Program-made: the position numbers and the translations under genes
The notes under the pieces: generated by a model
Told to the model about the DNA's origin: nothing
Databases searched by the model: none
The model's input: the letters and a program-made list of their open reading frames with translations, nothing else
DNA from: Gordonia malaquae NBRC 108250
GTDB lineage: Bacteria; Actinomycetota; Actinomycetes; Mycobacteriales; Mycobacteriaceae
Length of the DNA: 64,000 nt
NCBI RefSeq assembly: GCF_000344135.1
Contig: NZ_BAOP01000003.1
Coordinates: 186,001-250,000, forward strand
Reading direction: 5' to 3'
Shown here: positions 28,170-37,957 of the stretch, one piece after another
How the letters are laid out: every line of letters starts with the position of its first letter
Numbering within the stretch: position 1 is the first letter of the stretch

Positions 28170-30020
28170 TCAAGGAGCAGGACGCTCCACGGCGCGGGTC
28201 CGGAGACCACTGGCTCGAGCGACGCGCCGACCCACGGCTGCGCGGAGTGCGTCGGCGGTCCCGACGATCCTGACTCTGCTCTCGGCACGGGTGATCGCCG
28301 TGTACAGGAGTTCGCGGGTCAGGAGTTCCGCGCCCGCAGGCGGCAGCACGACGGTGACCTCGGTGAACTGACTACCCTGGCTACGGTGGATGGTCATCGC
28401 GTACACCGGCACCACGTCGGCGAGCTGGCTCGGATGCAGGCGTTTGATGGAGTCGCCGCGTTCGAACACCGCCACCAACGAGTCCCCGTCGGCGATCACC
28501 ACGCCGGAATCACCGTTGTAGACGTCTTGCGCACGATCATTGGCTGTCACGAGCAGCGGCTCACCCGCGTACCACGCTCCACCGTGCGTCGTCGCGCCTC
28601 CCAGATCGTCCGTCGTCCATCCGGTGATCCGTCGGGACCATCCGGCGACTCCGAAGCGGCCGGCCCGATGTGCACACAGCACCCGATGTCCGCGGAGCGC
28701 CTCTACCGCGAGCCTGGCGTCGCCCGACCCGGCGGCCTCGCGGAGGCTGCGAGCCCAGGCGACAACCGATCCTCTGACTCCGGCCAAATCATCGGGGTCG
28801 ACAAGCGTCACGGGGTTGTCGTCGCCCGGCGACCCGATGAGCTCCAGCACCCTGTCGGCGTCGCCTGCGTTGACCGCTTCGGCGACCTCACCGATCCGGT
28901 CGCCGTACCTGTGCCCGCGACGCAGCGTGATGACACCTCCGCCGAGTGCCGCCTGTTCGGCATCGGTGAAGTCGGCGTCGTCGATGCCGGCGGCCGCACC
29001 GAAGGCCGAGGACTTCTCGACCGATGCGACGTCGGCCGGGTCTCGTTCCACCAGGTCGGCGAGCACCGCGCCCGCCTCGACCGACACCAATTGGTGCGGG
29101 TCTCCGACGAGGATCAGTCGGGTGTCACCGCGCAGGGATTCGAGGAGTCGGCACATCATCGTCACCGGCAACATCGAGGTCTCGTCGACGACCACGACGT
29201 CGAACGGCAGTCGGTTCCCCGAACCCCGTACGAACGTCCCGTCCGGCCGCGAGCCCAGCAGCCGGTGAACGGTCACCGCCGCCGGATCACTGGTGAGCCG
29301 ACGCCGGGTCCGGCTGTATTCGCCGATCGCCGACTGCAGCTGCGCTGCGGCCCGACCGGTCGGCGCGCACAGGCCGATGCGGATGTCCGGACCGAGAACG
29401 GTCTCCATGACCGCGAGGATCCGCGCGACCGTGTACGTCTTGCCGGTCCCGGGGCCTCCCGCGAGGACCGTCGTCCAACTGGTCGCGGCGAGTGCCGCAG
29501 CGGCGCGCTGCCGGTCGTACAGCCCCGAGTCGTCGGAGGTGAACGCCTCGTCCAACGCTCGGGTGAGCACGTCGACGTCCACGTCCGGTCGAGTCGCGGC
29601 GCGATCGTCGAGGATGGTGCGGATGCTCTGCTCCTGGCGGAAGTACTTGCGCAGGTACAGAAGTGGCCCGTCGGCTGATTCGGCCAACGCCAACGGGGTC
29701 AGCGGTCCCGACGATGCGCCCACCACCAGGGGCGACGTCGCAAGCGCGGCGGTCAACCGCTCGACAGGCGGCCACGGCAGTTCGACGGGCTCGCCGTCAA
29801 CGGTGTGCTCGACCGAATTCTCTGCGATGCGATCGAGTTGCACACAGGTCGAACCAGTGCGGACAGCACGAACGGCCAGGGCGGTCGCCAGGAGCACGTC
29901 GTCGTCGGTCGTGCCGCCGGCGAGCGCGGCCACTCTGCGGGCCACGTGGACGTCCGACGCGTGCAGCACACCCGCCTGATTGAACGGCGCCAGGACACCG
30001 GTCTCGGAGGTGACGATCAT
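28170..30020 (-). CDS. recD: Exodeoxyribonuclease V alpha subunit
   Basis: 616-aa superfamily 1B helicase. Walker A GGPGTGKT with Lys194, Walker B region VVVDETSMLP, and the C-terminal helicase block AMTIHRSQGSQFTEV followed by LLYTAITRA. It works with RecB and RecC in double-strand-break end resection. ATG at 30020 overlaps the recB stop (ATGA). Last gene of recC-recB-recD, the same order as in M. tuberculosis. The in-frame extension upstream lies within recB and is not used. Confidence 0.95.
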   Translation of the reverse strand: MIVTSETGVLAPFNQAGVLHASDVHVARRVAALAGGTTDDDVLLATALAVRAVRTGSTCVQLDRIAENSVEHTVDGEPVELPWPPVERLTAALATSPLVVGASSGPLTPLALAESADGPLLYLRKYFRQEQSIRTILDDRAATRPDVDVDVLTRALDEAFTSDDSGLYDRQRAAAALAATSWTTVLAGGPGTGKTYTVARILAVMETVLGPDIRIGLCAPTGRAAAQLQSAIGEYSRTRRRLTSDPAAVTVHRLLGSRPDGTFVRGSGNRLPFDVVVVDETSMLPVTMMCRLLESLRGDTRLILVGDPHQLVSVEAGAVLADLVERDPADVASVEKSSAFGAAAGIDDADFTDAEQAALGGGVITLRRGHRYGDRIGEVAEAVNAGDADRVLELIGSPGDDNPVTLVDPDDLAGVRGSVVAWARSLREAAGSGDARLAVEALRGHRVLCAHRAGRFGVAGWSRRITGWTTDDLGGATTHGGAWYAGEPLLVTANDRAQDVYNGDSGVVIADGDSLVAVFERGDSIKRLHPSQLADVVPVYAMTIHRSQGSQFTEVTVVLPPAGAELLTRELLYTAITRAESRVRIVGTADALRAAVGRRVARASGLRTRAVERPAP

Positions 30021-33000
30021 CGGTTCACTCCCTTCCCGGCGAGCAGGTCGCTCATCGATGTGACCAGATCCACCGGCATCCGCCACTCGAACACGCCGCA
30101 CCCGGGCGGTGTCGTCGGGCCCGCCATGCCGCGCACGAAGTGGTATTGAACCGGCCCGAGGTGCTGCTCCGGGTGATAACCGGGCAGTCGCCACAACAGG
30201 TACCGATGCAACGCGACCGAGTACAGCAACGCCTGCAGCGGATAGTGGGCCGTCATCATCTCGGCCGCCATCGCCTCACGACCGAAATCCTCAACGGCGA
30301 GTTCGCCCGGCCTCAGTCGGTTCGTCTTGTAGTCGACGACCACGAAGCGTCCGTCCGGAGTGCGCAGCACTGAGTCGATGCTGCCGGTCAGGAAGCCGCG
30401 GAACCGGTCGTCGGACACCGCACGGACGAGATCTGCGTACGGGGCGAGCGGGTCGTCCCCGGGCAGATGCTCGGCGAGCAGATCACCGACCTGATCGAGC
30501 CCGAAGCCGCCTCCCACCGCAGACAGGGGGAGTTCGAAATCCAGTTCGGCGAGCCGATCGCGAGGCGCGACAGACCACAGGTCTCCGAAGCCCAGCGGTG
30601 TGGTCAGCACACCGACGAGCGCTGTCGCGAGCACATCGACGTCGATGTCGACACCGCGCCGAGCAGCCCCCTCCTCGGTGAGCTGTCGGACGTGCACCGT
30701 GATGTCGTCGGCAGACGTGTCGACGTGTTCGAGCACCTCGTGCACCAGGGTTCCGAACCCCGCGCCGAACGGCAGACCGTTCATCGGCGACGCGATCCCG
30801 GCCGTCACTGTCTGGTCGCCGAGTGTCGGATCGGGGGCGTCGACGGGTTCGTCGCGGCGGTCGACGTCGTCGGGCTCGCTGCCGGTCCCGATCACCGACA
30901 CCGCCGTGTGCTCAGCGTGCGCCGCCGCGTGTGCAGCGGCGACGATCGCGGAGTACGACGTGCGACGCCAGGCGTCGTCCACCCGACGGGTGAACCGCGA
31001 CACCGTGAGACGCGGCGCGGGACCGCTCCCGGTCACCGCACGGGGGACCCGGATTCCGTCGCGTCCACCCGCGTGTTCAACGCTGATCGCCGGGCTCAAC
31101 GACGCCGCCTCACGCAGGACCCCGGCGCAGTCCATGTCGTCGGCCGGGATGGGCACCATGTCCGGGATCGTGGCGACCTCGCCGGACCGAACCGCTGCCC
31201 GCCTGTGCTGTCCGGTGAACAGGAGTCGGTGCAGCGCACCACGTGCCGTGGTGGTGCTCGGCGCCCACCAGAGCACCACCATCGACCGTGCTCGAGTCGC
31301 GGCGACGTACATCAGCCGCAGGTCTTCGCCTGCCGACTCCGACCGCGCGAGCGCGTCGCGCCTGCCGTAGCCCGGCGCGCCCTTGCCCGCCACGTCGAGG
31401 CACCGGGTGTCGCCGTCGTCGTGGAACACGAACGTCGCCGGGTTGACGCGGGACGCCCCGTCCCAGCCGAACGGCACGTAGACGATCGGGAATTCGAGAC
31501 CTTTGCTGGCGTGGACGGTCATGATCTGAACGGCGGCGGTGTCCCGGTCGAGTCTGCGGGTCGCATCTGATCGGCCGGACCACTGGGAACTGTCGGCGAT
31601 CTGTTCGCCCAGCCAGTCGACGAGCGAGGTCAGTCCACTCCCGCTGTCGGCGGCGTACCGGTTGCAGACATCGGCCATCTGGCGCACATCGGTGAACAGT
31701 CGCTCGCCGCGTGCCGAGCCGAGGAGCCGTTCCGCGGTGGTGAACTCGTCCAGAAGTCGAGCCGACATCGCGGCGAATCCACCGTCGACGAAAACGCGCC
31801 CGAGTTCGGCGAACTGCGCCGCAAGGGTGCCGATGCCGGTCTCGCCCTGTGTCTCCAGAGTCTCCGCCGTGAGCCCGACCAGGGGCGTCAACGCGGCGAG
31901 CCGGACCCTCGGCTGCCGAGACGGCTGGTCTATCGCGGTGAGAACGTGCCACCAGTGGCGGGCCGCATCGGTGGTGAAGACCGACGTCCCGGACGTCACG
32001 ACAGATGCGACACCGCGGTCGGCGAGAGCTCGCTGCAGTGGCTCGATCGTCCGGTTCGCGCGTAGGAGCACCGCGATGTCGCCGGACTCCACGGGCCGGG
32101 TCAGCCCGTCGACGTCGATCGTGACCGACGACTTCAGCAGCGCCGCGATGTCGCCCGCGACATCGTCGATCACCCTCTCCCTGACCTGGGCCACCTTCGG
32201 GGTGGTGCCGTCCTGCGTGTGGACGGTGAAGTCGTTCTTGTCGAAACGTCGGATGCGCACCGCGGGCGCACCGTGGATCCGCGATCCGGAGTGATAGGCG
32301 GTGACCGGGCGGTACACGATGTCGGGATGCCCGAAAGCGGCGCCGTCGAACAGCACGCTGAGCCCTTCCACGACGTTCTGATCCGAACGGCGGTTGACGT
32401 TCAGGATCCGCCGGTCCCCCGCCGCCTGCACGGCGTGGAGGTAACTGAGCACTTCGGCGCCACGGAATGCGTAGATCGACTGTTTCGGGTCACCGACGAG
32501 GACCAGCGGGAGGTGGTCGTGGAAGCAGCGGCGGACGATCTCCCACTGCTGCGGGTCGGTGTCCTGGAACTCGTCGATGAGAACGACAGAGAACTGATCG
32601 CGGATGCGGTCACAGGCTCTGTCGCCGATGGCCGGATCGGTCACGATGTCGTACAGCGTGTTCTGCAGGTCGTCGTACGTCCGCAGTCGCGCCAACCGCT
32701 TCCGGATCTCGGTCTGACGGCGCACGTGTGTCGCCATTGCCACCCGCAGGTCGGAGTCGTCGTCGCGTTCGCCGGGCCGGAACGGCGCGAGGGTCGCGGT
32801 GGGATTGCGGACGGCCTCCTTCGCGATCTCCAGAGTCTCGTCGAAGGCCGGGGCATCGGACGAGTCGCCGGCGAATCGTGCGATGTAGGCGTCGCGCGCC
32901 ACTTCCGCGACGATCTCGTCGACGTTCTCGACGATCGGGTACTGCTGTTCACGTTCGCCGAGGAAACCGAGCGCGGCGAGCATCCGATTGCAGAATGTGT

Positions 33001-33370
33001 GAGTGGTGGCCATCGTGGCTGCGTCGAAGTCCGACAGCGCCGAGACCAGCCGCGCGCGACGTACCGCGATCGTGTCGTCCGTGCCGTCGAGGAGCCATTC
33101 GACGAGGACGTCGTCGCCGGTGACCCCCTGATCGACGGCGGCGAGGCACTCGCGCAGCCGTGATCTGGTCCGGTCGCGAAGCTCCGCAGACGCCGCATTC
33201 GAGAACGTCGCCATCAGCAGTCGAGACACCGGGACGCCTTCGGCGACGTAGCGGACCGCGAGCGACACGATGGCGTACGTCTTGCCGGTGCCCGCACTCG
33301 CCTCGAGGACGACGGTCCCGGTCGGCAGCGGATCGCGGAGGTCGAAACCTCGGGTGTCGAGGGTGTTCAT
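30017..33370 (-). CDS. recB: Exodeoxyribonuclease V beta subunit (helicase-nuclease)
   Basis: 1117 aa. UvrD/SF1A helicase: Walker A ASAGTGKTYA with Lys30, Walker B VLIDEFQDTD, motif III/IV VGDPKQSIYAF, motif V MTVHASKGLEFPIV. The C-terminal RecB-family nuclease keeps the DYKTN catalytic motif (Asp1013, Lys1015). It unwinds from the 3' strand and cuts DNA in the RecBCD complex. ATG at 33370 overlaps the recC stop (ATGA); a 14-codon upstream extension is rejected. Confidence 0.96.
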   Translation of the reverse strand: MNTLDTRGFDLRDPLPTGTVVLEASAGTGKTYAIVSLAVRYVAEGVPVSRLLMATFSNAASAELRDRTRSRLRECLAAVDQGVTGDDVLVEWLLDGTDDTIAVRRARLVSALSDFDAATMATTHTFCNRMLAALGFLGEREQQYPIVENVDEIVAEVARDAYIARFAGDSSDAPAFDETLEIAKEAVRNPTATLAPFRPGERDDDSDLRVAMATHVRRQTEIRKRLARLRTYDDLQNTLYDIVTDPAIGDRACDRIRDQFSVVLIDEFQDTDPQQWEIVRRCFHDHLPLVLVGDPKQSIYAFRGAEVLSYLHAVQAAGDRRILNVNRRSDQNVVEGLSVLFDGAAFGHPDIVYRPVTAYHSGSRIHGAPAVRIRRFDKNDFTVHTQDGTTPKVAQVRERVIDDVAGDIAALLKSSVTIDVDGLTRPVESGDIAVLLRANRTIEPLQRALADRGVASVVTSGTSVFTTDAARHWWHVLTAIDQPSRQPRVRLAALTPLVGLTAETLETQGETGIGTLAAQFAELGRVFVDGGFAAMSARLLDEFTTAERLLGSARGERLFTDVRQMADVCNRYAADSGSGLTSLVDWLGEQIADSSQWSGRSDATRRLDRDTAAVQIMTVHASKGLEFPIVYVPFGWDGASRVNPATFVFHDDGDTRCLDVAGKGAPGYGRRDALARSESAGEDLRLMYVAATRARSMVVLWWAPSTTTARGALHRLLFTGQHRRAAVRSGEVATIPDMVPIPADDMDCAGVLREAASLSPAISVEHAGGRDGIRVPRAVTGSGPAPRLTVSRFTRRVDDAWRRTSYSAIVAAAHAAAHAEHTAVSVIGTGSEPDDVDRRDEPVDAPDPTLGDQTVTAGIASPMNGLPFGAGFGTLVHEVLEHVDTSADDITVHVRQLTEEGAARRGVDIDVDVLATALVGVLTTPLGFGDLWSVAPRDRLAELDFELPLSAVGGGFGLDQVGDLLAEHLPGDDPLAPYADLVRAVSDDRFRGFLTGSIDSVLRTPDGRFVVVDYKTNRLRPGELAVEDFGREAMAAEMMTAHYPLQALLYSVALHRYLLWRLPGYHPEQHLGPVQYHFVRGMAGPTTPPGCGVFEWRMPVDLVTSMSDLLAGKGVNR

Positions 33371-36300
33371 CGGTCCTCCTCGTTGCTCAGCAGCGGCGAG
33401 AACAGAGCACATGCCAGCCGCAGATACATCGGCGTCGACTGATCACCGGGCAGGAGGTGCTCCACGTCGCCGAGCGTGTCGAGCGATGGAACTGCAAGGC
33501 ACAGTTCATCGAACTCGACCGACGCGTCGGGGTCGCCTCGGAACACCAGACCCGCGTAGCGGTTCTTGTCGCCGAACGACTTCTCGTAGGTGAACTTCGC
33601 TCGCTGCATGGCCTGCGGCGCACGACCGCGACGGTTGAACTCGGAAGCCGCCGACGCCGCTGCATCGAGCGTGAGGCCGATCGGCGCTCGAAGGCCTGCA
33701 TCCCGCAGAGCGACGAGGAGCGTGAGTATCTCGAGCGCGTCGTCCGGTGCGGACAGGCGACTGACCTTGGCCGACGGCGTGTGGCCGCCTGCTCCGCCGA
33801 CCACGACGGCCTGCGGAACGCGTCGGCTGGAGCCCGCGGCCATGGCCAGCAGTCGTATCCAAGCCCCGACCCGATGCTTGGCGCCGAGGCGGGAATAACT
33901 CACAGGCACGAGACGGTCGCCGAACACGTCGCCGACAGTCCCGTACAGGCGACGGCCGCCGGGCAGATCGACTCGGACGTCGACCGCGTCGGCCGAATCC
34001 GTGCGGTAACCGTCGGCAGCAATGGATATCGCTTGAGCCTTCCCACGGATCGGGCCGAACGTGTCGGCGCCGAACGTGAACGGCGGAAGGGACCCTCGCC
34101 GCAGTTCCGCACCCGCTGCGGCCGCCGGATCGCGGCCGTCGAGCAACGCCTGCAGGTACCGATTGCCGACACTCCACTGTTCGAGGCCGTCGAGTGACAC
34201 CGCCAACTGATCTGGATGCCCGTCGGCACTCTCCGGCAGTCCGACGCCGAGCCGCTGTCGCGCGAACCCTTCAACCGGCGCGCACAGGAAAGTGATCAGA
34301 TCATCGAGGTCGACGTCACCGAGTTCGAGTTCGCCGAGGCGTGCGTCGGCCAGCCGGGGCAACGCGGGAGCGGGCGCACCGGAACGGTCGATGTCGCTCA
34401 ACGCTCGAGCTCCCGCGAGCAGCGACGAGTCGTAGCTGAACGGCGCAGCACCGTCGGCCGCGACGAAGTTCCGCGTGTCGAACGCGTGCAGAGTGTGCCG
34501 ATGCACGATCGGCGACGGCCCGTCGGAGTGCCCGACGATGACATTCGCGGCGTCGATCAGTTCGCTGACCACAACCGCAGGCGGCAGCACGGTTCCGGTG
34601 AGCGGATCGGCGCCCGTGTAGAACACGAGCAGATGTTGTCCGGCGGCGCCGACGGCGTCCAGGAACGCCTGACGGTCTTCGTCTCGTCGGTCGCGTTCGC
34701 CGACGAGGGGCGCGACGGCGAGCACATCGTCTCCGTCGACTGACGACGGACGCGGATACGCGCCCGTGTCCAACCCGAGGACGACGATCGCGCGATGCGG
34801 AACGGACCGCATCGGCACCATCGTGCAGACGGTCAGTTCACCCGTGCAGAAATTGGAACGTGTCGGGCGCGCCACCAGTAGTCCGGCCATCAGATCCCGA
34901 AGGTCGGCGAGTTCCAGCCGCAGATCGTCGGCCGAACTCAGCGCGTCCGAGATCATTCCGACTGCTTGCGCGCGTTGCCACTCGTCGTCGTCGGCGACGT
35001 CGGTCAGGCCGTCGACGGCGCCGTTGAGGATGTCGGCCCATTCGCCTGCCGTGTGGGGGCGCCCGACCGCGTCGATGAGCGTCGTCAGGCGGTCGGCGAA
35101 TTCGGCGAACCGGCCGACGAGGTCGGTGTCGGTCGAATCCACGCCCGCGAGCGGGAGTGCGGTGGCCAGCCACTCGTTCTCCGACTCTTCTGCCACCACG
35201 CCGAGAAGCATGCGGTCGAGCCCGGACGCGACCGTGCCCTGGGGGAATCCGCCGAGCCCGAACCGGCCGCGCTGCGCGGAGTCGACCCCCCATCGGATTC
35301 CGGATCGGTGGATCCATCCGGCGAGAGTGTCGACGTCGTCGTCGGTGAAGCCGAACCGTGTCCGAACCGGCGTCGACGATGCGAGATCGAGGAGTTCTCC
35401 CGCCCGCATCCGGCCTGCCGCGAGATCGAGGACCCGTGCCACGACGTCGAGGACGGCATTCGATTCGCGCAGACCACGATCCGCGAGCCGAACCCGCAGT
35501 GTGTACGCGGGATGATGCAGGCCGGATTGGCCGAATGCGCCGCGTATCAGCGGTGCGAACGCTTCGACGTCCGGGCACATGATGAGGACGTCGCGTGGTT
35601 CGAGAGTCGGATCGTCGTCGAAGAGACGGAGGAGCCGGTCCCGCAGAACTTCCACTTGACGTTCCGGTCCATGGCAGGCGTGGACCTCCAGGGAGGTGTC
35701 GGCGCGCACTCCCGGCGCCGGTTCGAGGGCGTCGCGCCGAAGTCCGTCTTGGAGGGCTTCGAGCACCGTGATCGGAGCCGCCGCCTCCGGCTGCGGATGG
35801 TGGACGTCCACACCGATCGACGGTGTCAGCACCTCCTGCAGTTCTTGCACGTCACGCGACAATGCAGCGAGGAGTGGGTGGTCCGGCGCGTTCACCCGTC
35901 GGTCCGCACGCCTGCGTCGCGACCGTGGTGGTTCGGCGGAGATCCGCCGCCACAGCGCATCAGACGAGTGCGGGAGGTACAACGCCACGTCGCGTTCCGC
36001 ACTCAGTGCGTCGAGAACCACGTGCATGGTCTGCGGAATGCGGGTCGGACCGAACAGCGCGAGCCGTTCGGGCAGATCGACTACGCCGGGTTCGTCACGA
36101 AGACGTGCTGCGAGGGCGTCGATGTCCTCCGCCGGGTGGGGATGATCGATCTCCTCGCGGACGAGCCGCCAGAACCACGGTTGCCAGGTGAGGTGTTCGG
36201 CGAGGGGGTTGCCTGCCCCATCGGTGTCGCGGCCGAGTGCCCAGTCGGCGATCATCGTCGGCCGTTGCCAGCCGTACGCACCGAACAGTCCGGCGATCGT

Positions 36301-36708
36301 CGCCGCGGTCGAGAACCGTCTGCCGCGTCGAAGGAGTTTTCGAGTGGCGTCGTCTCCGGTCATCCCGAGGTGCGCTGCGATCACACTGAGCCGCGGGTCG
36401 TCGACGTTGGCGTCGAGAACGCGCAGCACCGGCCACCGGAGCCGGTCCGTGTACCAGCGCTCGGCCGCCTCCGGGTCGGCGGACGCTGAGACGGTCACCG
36501 TGCGCAGAAGCGCCGACGGTGAGTCGAAGTCGATGTTGGCGGCTATCCCCAGCCGCAGCGACAACTGTTGCCGGAGCCAGCGTTCGACGCCACGCTCGGG
36601 TACGGCGACGATCTCGGGCCGCATCGGGTCGGCGGACGGTGTCGCCAGCACGTCGGCGAGCACCCCGACCAGCGTGTCGGCGCGTTCGGCACGATGCACT
36701 GTCAGCAC
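33367..36708 (-). CDS. recC: Exodeoxyribonuclease V gamma subunit
   Basis: 1113 aa. RecC proteins are poorly conserved, but the N-terminal block VPERGVERWLRQQLSLRLGIAANIDF, the QLFGPTRIP-like LFGPTRIPQTMHVVL region and DVLIMCPDVEAFAPLI are typical. A helicase-dead scaffold that splits the strands and reads Chi-like sequences. GTG 36708 is used: GGAGATGAC precedes it and the long open extension to 37053 runs over the thioesterase gene. First gene of the recCBD unit. Confidence 0.93.
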   Translation of the reverse strand: MLTVHRAERADTLVGVLADVLATPSADPMRPEIVAVPERGVERWLRQQLSLRLGIAANIDFDSPSALLRTVTVSASADPEAAERWYTDRLRWPVLRVLDANVDDPRLSVIAAHLGMTGDDATRKLLRRGRRFSTAATIAGLFGAYGWQRPTMIADWALGRDTDGAGNPLAEHLTWQPWFWRLVREEIDHPHPAEDIDALAARLRDEPGVVDLPERLALFGPTRIPQTMHVVLDALSAERDVALYLPHSSDALWRRISAEPPRSRRRRADRRVNAPDHPLLAALSRDVQELQEVLTPSIGVDVHHPQPEAAAPITVLEALQDGLRRDALEPAPGVRADTSLEVHACHGPERQVEVLRDRLLRLFDDDPTLEPRDVLIMCPDVEAFAPLIRGAFGQSGLHHPAYTLRVRLADRGLRESNAVLDVVARVLDLAAGRMRAGELLDLASSTPVRTRFGFTDDDVDTLAGWIHRSGIRWGVDSAQRGRFGLGGFPQGTVASGLDRMLLGVVAEESENEWLATALPLAGVDSTDTDLVGRFAEFADRLTTLIDAVGRPHTAGEWADILNGAVDGLTDVADDDEWQRAQAVGMISDALSSADDLRLELADLRDLMAGLLVARPTRSNFCTGELTVCTMVPMRSVPHRAIVVLGLDTGAYPRPSSVDGDDVLAVAPLVGERDRRDEDRQAFLDAVGAAGQHLLVFYTGADPLTGTVLPPAVVVSELIDAANVIVGHSDGPSPIVHRHTLHAFDTRNFVAADGAAPFSYDSSLLAGARALSDIDRSGAPAPALPRLADARLGELELGDVDLDDLITFLCAPVEGFARQRLGVGLPESADGHPDQLAVSLDGLEQWSVGNRYLQALLDGRDPAAAAGAELRRGSLPPFTFGADTFGPIRGKAQAISIAADGYRTDSADAVDVRVDLPGGRRLYGTVGDVFGDRLVPVSYSRLGAKHRVGAWIRLLAMAAGSSRRVPQAVVVGGAGGHTPSAKVSRLSAPDDALEILTLLVALRDAGLRAPIGLTLDAAASAASEFNRRGRAPQAMQRAKFTYEKSFGDKNRYAGLVFRGDPDASVEFDELCLAVPSLDTLGDVEHLLPGDQSTPMYLRLACALFSPLLSNEEDR

Positions 36709-36746
36709 GTCATCTCCCCCTGTCGCACAGTGTGTAGGGCTATCGC

Positions 36747-37214
36747 TCAGCGACGGCGACGTAGCGGAACCGGGTCTCCGCTGTTCGCCTGCAGCACCGC
36801 GACGACGTTCTCGGGCATCACCATCTTGTGCCCGGTCCGGAGGTCGAGTCCGGCCAGCGTCGTCTCCGCCAGAGCGGCGAGTGCTCCGTCGGCCCCGTAC
36901 AGGGCGCATCCGAAGTCGAACGAGGTGGTGCCGATCCGGGGCACCCACACGTCGACTCTGACCGGCTCGTCGGAGTAGTGCAGGATCGACGCGAACTCGA
37001 TCTCCTGGCGCGCGATCACTCCCGCGTACCCGCTGCGGGCACCGCCGAACCACGAGCTCATCGTGCGGACGCGCGCCTCTTCGAAAAGCCGCGCGATCTG
37101 CACGTTGTTGATGTGACCGAGCGAATCCTGATCGCCCCAGCGGAGGGCGATCTCGACGCTGTGGGGCCGAGGCGAGTTCGACGAGTTCTGTATGTCCGAC
37201 ACGCGACTGACCAT
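36747..37214 (-). CDS. Acyl-CoA thioesterase (4HBT hotdog fold)
   Basis: 155 aa. The active-site helix RWGDQDSLGHINNVQIARL has the Asp and the GHxNN block of the 4-hydroxybenzoyl-CoA thioesterase (YbgC-type) group; the following strands (EIEFASILHYSDEPVRVDVWV) complete a single hotdog domain. Hydrolyses acyl-CoA thioesters. ATG 37214 is chosen; an in-frame ATG at 37247 would add 11 residues and bring it within 16 nt of the divergent GNAT gene. It ends 38 nt before recC and may share its transcript. Confidence 0.82.
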   Translation of the reverse strand: MVSRVSDIQNSSNSPRPHSVEIALRWGDQDSLGHINNVQIARLFEEARVRTMSSWFGGARSGYAGVIARQEIEFASILHYSDEPVRVDVWVPRIGTTSFDFGCALYGADGALAALAETTLAGLDLRTGHKMVMPENVVAVLQANSGDPVPLRRRR

Positions 37215-37250
37215 ATCGCTGCCATCCGACACGAACTCCACGCGCATCGA

Positions 37251-37256
37251 TAGACT
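37251..37256 (+). promoter_or_regulatory. -10 box TAGACT, leaderless start
   Basis: TAGACT, 7 nt, then ATG 37264. No Shine-Dalgarno is present in the remaining gap. Confidence 0.5.
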
Positions 37257-37263
37257 GCTGTAG

Positions 37264-37869
37264 ATGGCAATCGACTCGGAGCGTCTACGACTACGACCGG
37301 TGTCGCACGCCGATGCCGACCGGCTCCTCGAACTCGACGCCGATCCCGAGGTGATGCGGTTCGTGAGCGGCGGTGAGCCGTCGACGCGCAGCTCGGTGGA
37401 GGACTGGGTGATCCCGCGTTCCGAAGCACAGTTCCGCACCCACGGCACCGGGCTGTGGACGTTGACTGCGCGGCGCGGCGGAGAGTTCATCGGCTGGGCG
37501 CAGTTGCGGGTGCCCCGCCACACCGGGATCCGGGAGCTCGAACTCAGTTATCGGCTGCACCGCCGATTCTGGGGTGGAGGGCTCGCTGCGGAAGCTGCCA
37601 CGGCGTTGATCGCAGTGAGCTTCCTGACGTCGGACACCGATCGGATCTTCGCCAGCACCCACACCGACCACGCCGCCTCGCAGCGGGTGATGAGCAAACT
37701 CGGCATGCGACTGTCGGCCGGTTCACTGTCGTCGGAGCAACTGTCCCCCGGTCTCCCCGACGGCGACGTCGAATACGAGATACTGCGCGAACAGTGGCTG
37801 CGAACGCGTGGCCGACACAGCGGCATCACCGCGGCCGGATCGCACGACGAGTCGAATCGCACAGCCTGA
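37264..37869 (+). CDS. GNAT acetyltransferase (RimJ/RimL type)
   Basis: 201 aa. SERLRLRPVSHADADRLLEL is the typical start of Acetyltransf_3 proteins, followed by RELELSYRLHRRFWGGGLAAEA, which contains the acetyl-CoA loop (RRFWGGGLA) and ASQRVMSKLGMRL. Members acetylate ribosomal-protein N-termini or small molecules; the target is unknown. A Ser/Arg-rich C-terminal tail (about 170-201) looks disordered. Divergent from the thioesterase. Confidence 0.85.
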   Translation: MAIDSERLRLRPVSHADADRLLELDADPEVMRFVSGGEPSTRSSVEDWVIPRSEAQFRTHGTGLWTLTARRGGEFIGWAQLRVPRHTGIRELELSYRLHRRFWGGGLAAEAATALIAVSFLTSDTDRIFASTHTDHAASQRVMSKLGMRLSAGSLSSEQLSPGLPDGDVEYEILREQWLRTRGRHSGITAAGSHDESNRTA

Positions 37870-37957
37870 GATGCCCCGCATCCGGCCAACGACTACCGTT
37901 GGACTCCTCGGGCCACAAGCCGACGACTAACCCAAGACGACACTGGAGAAGACACCG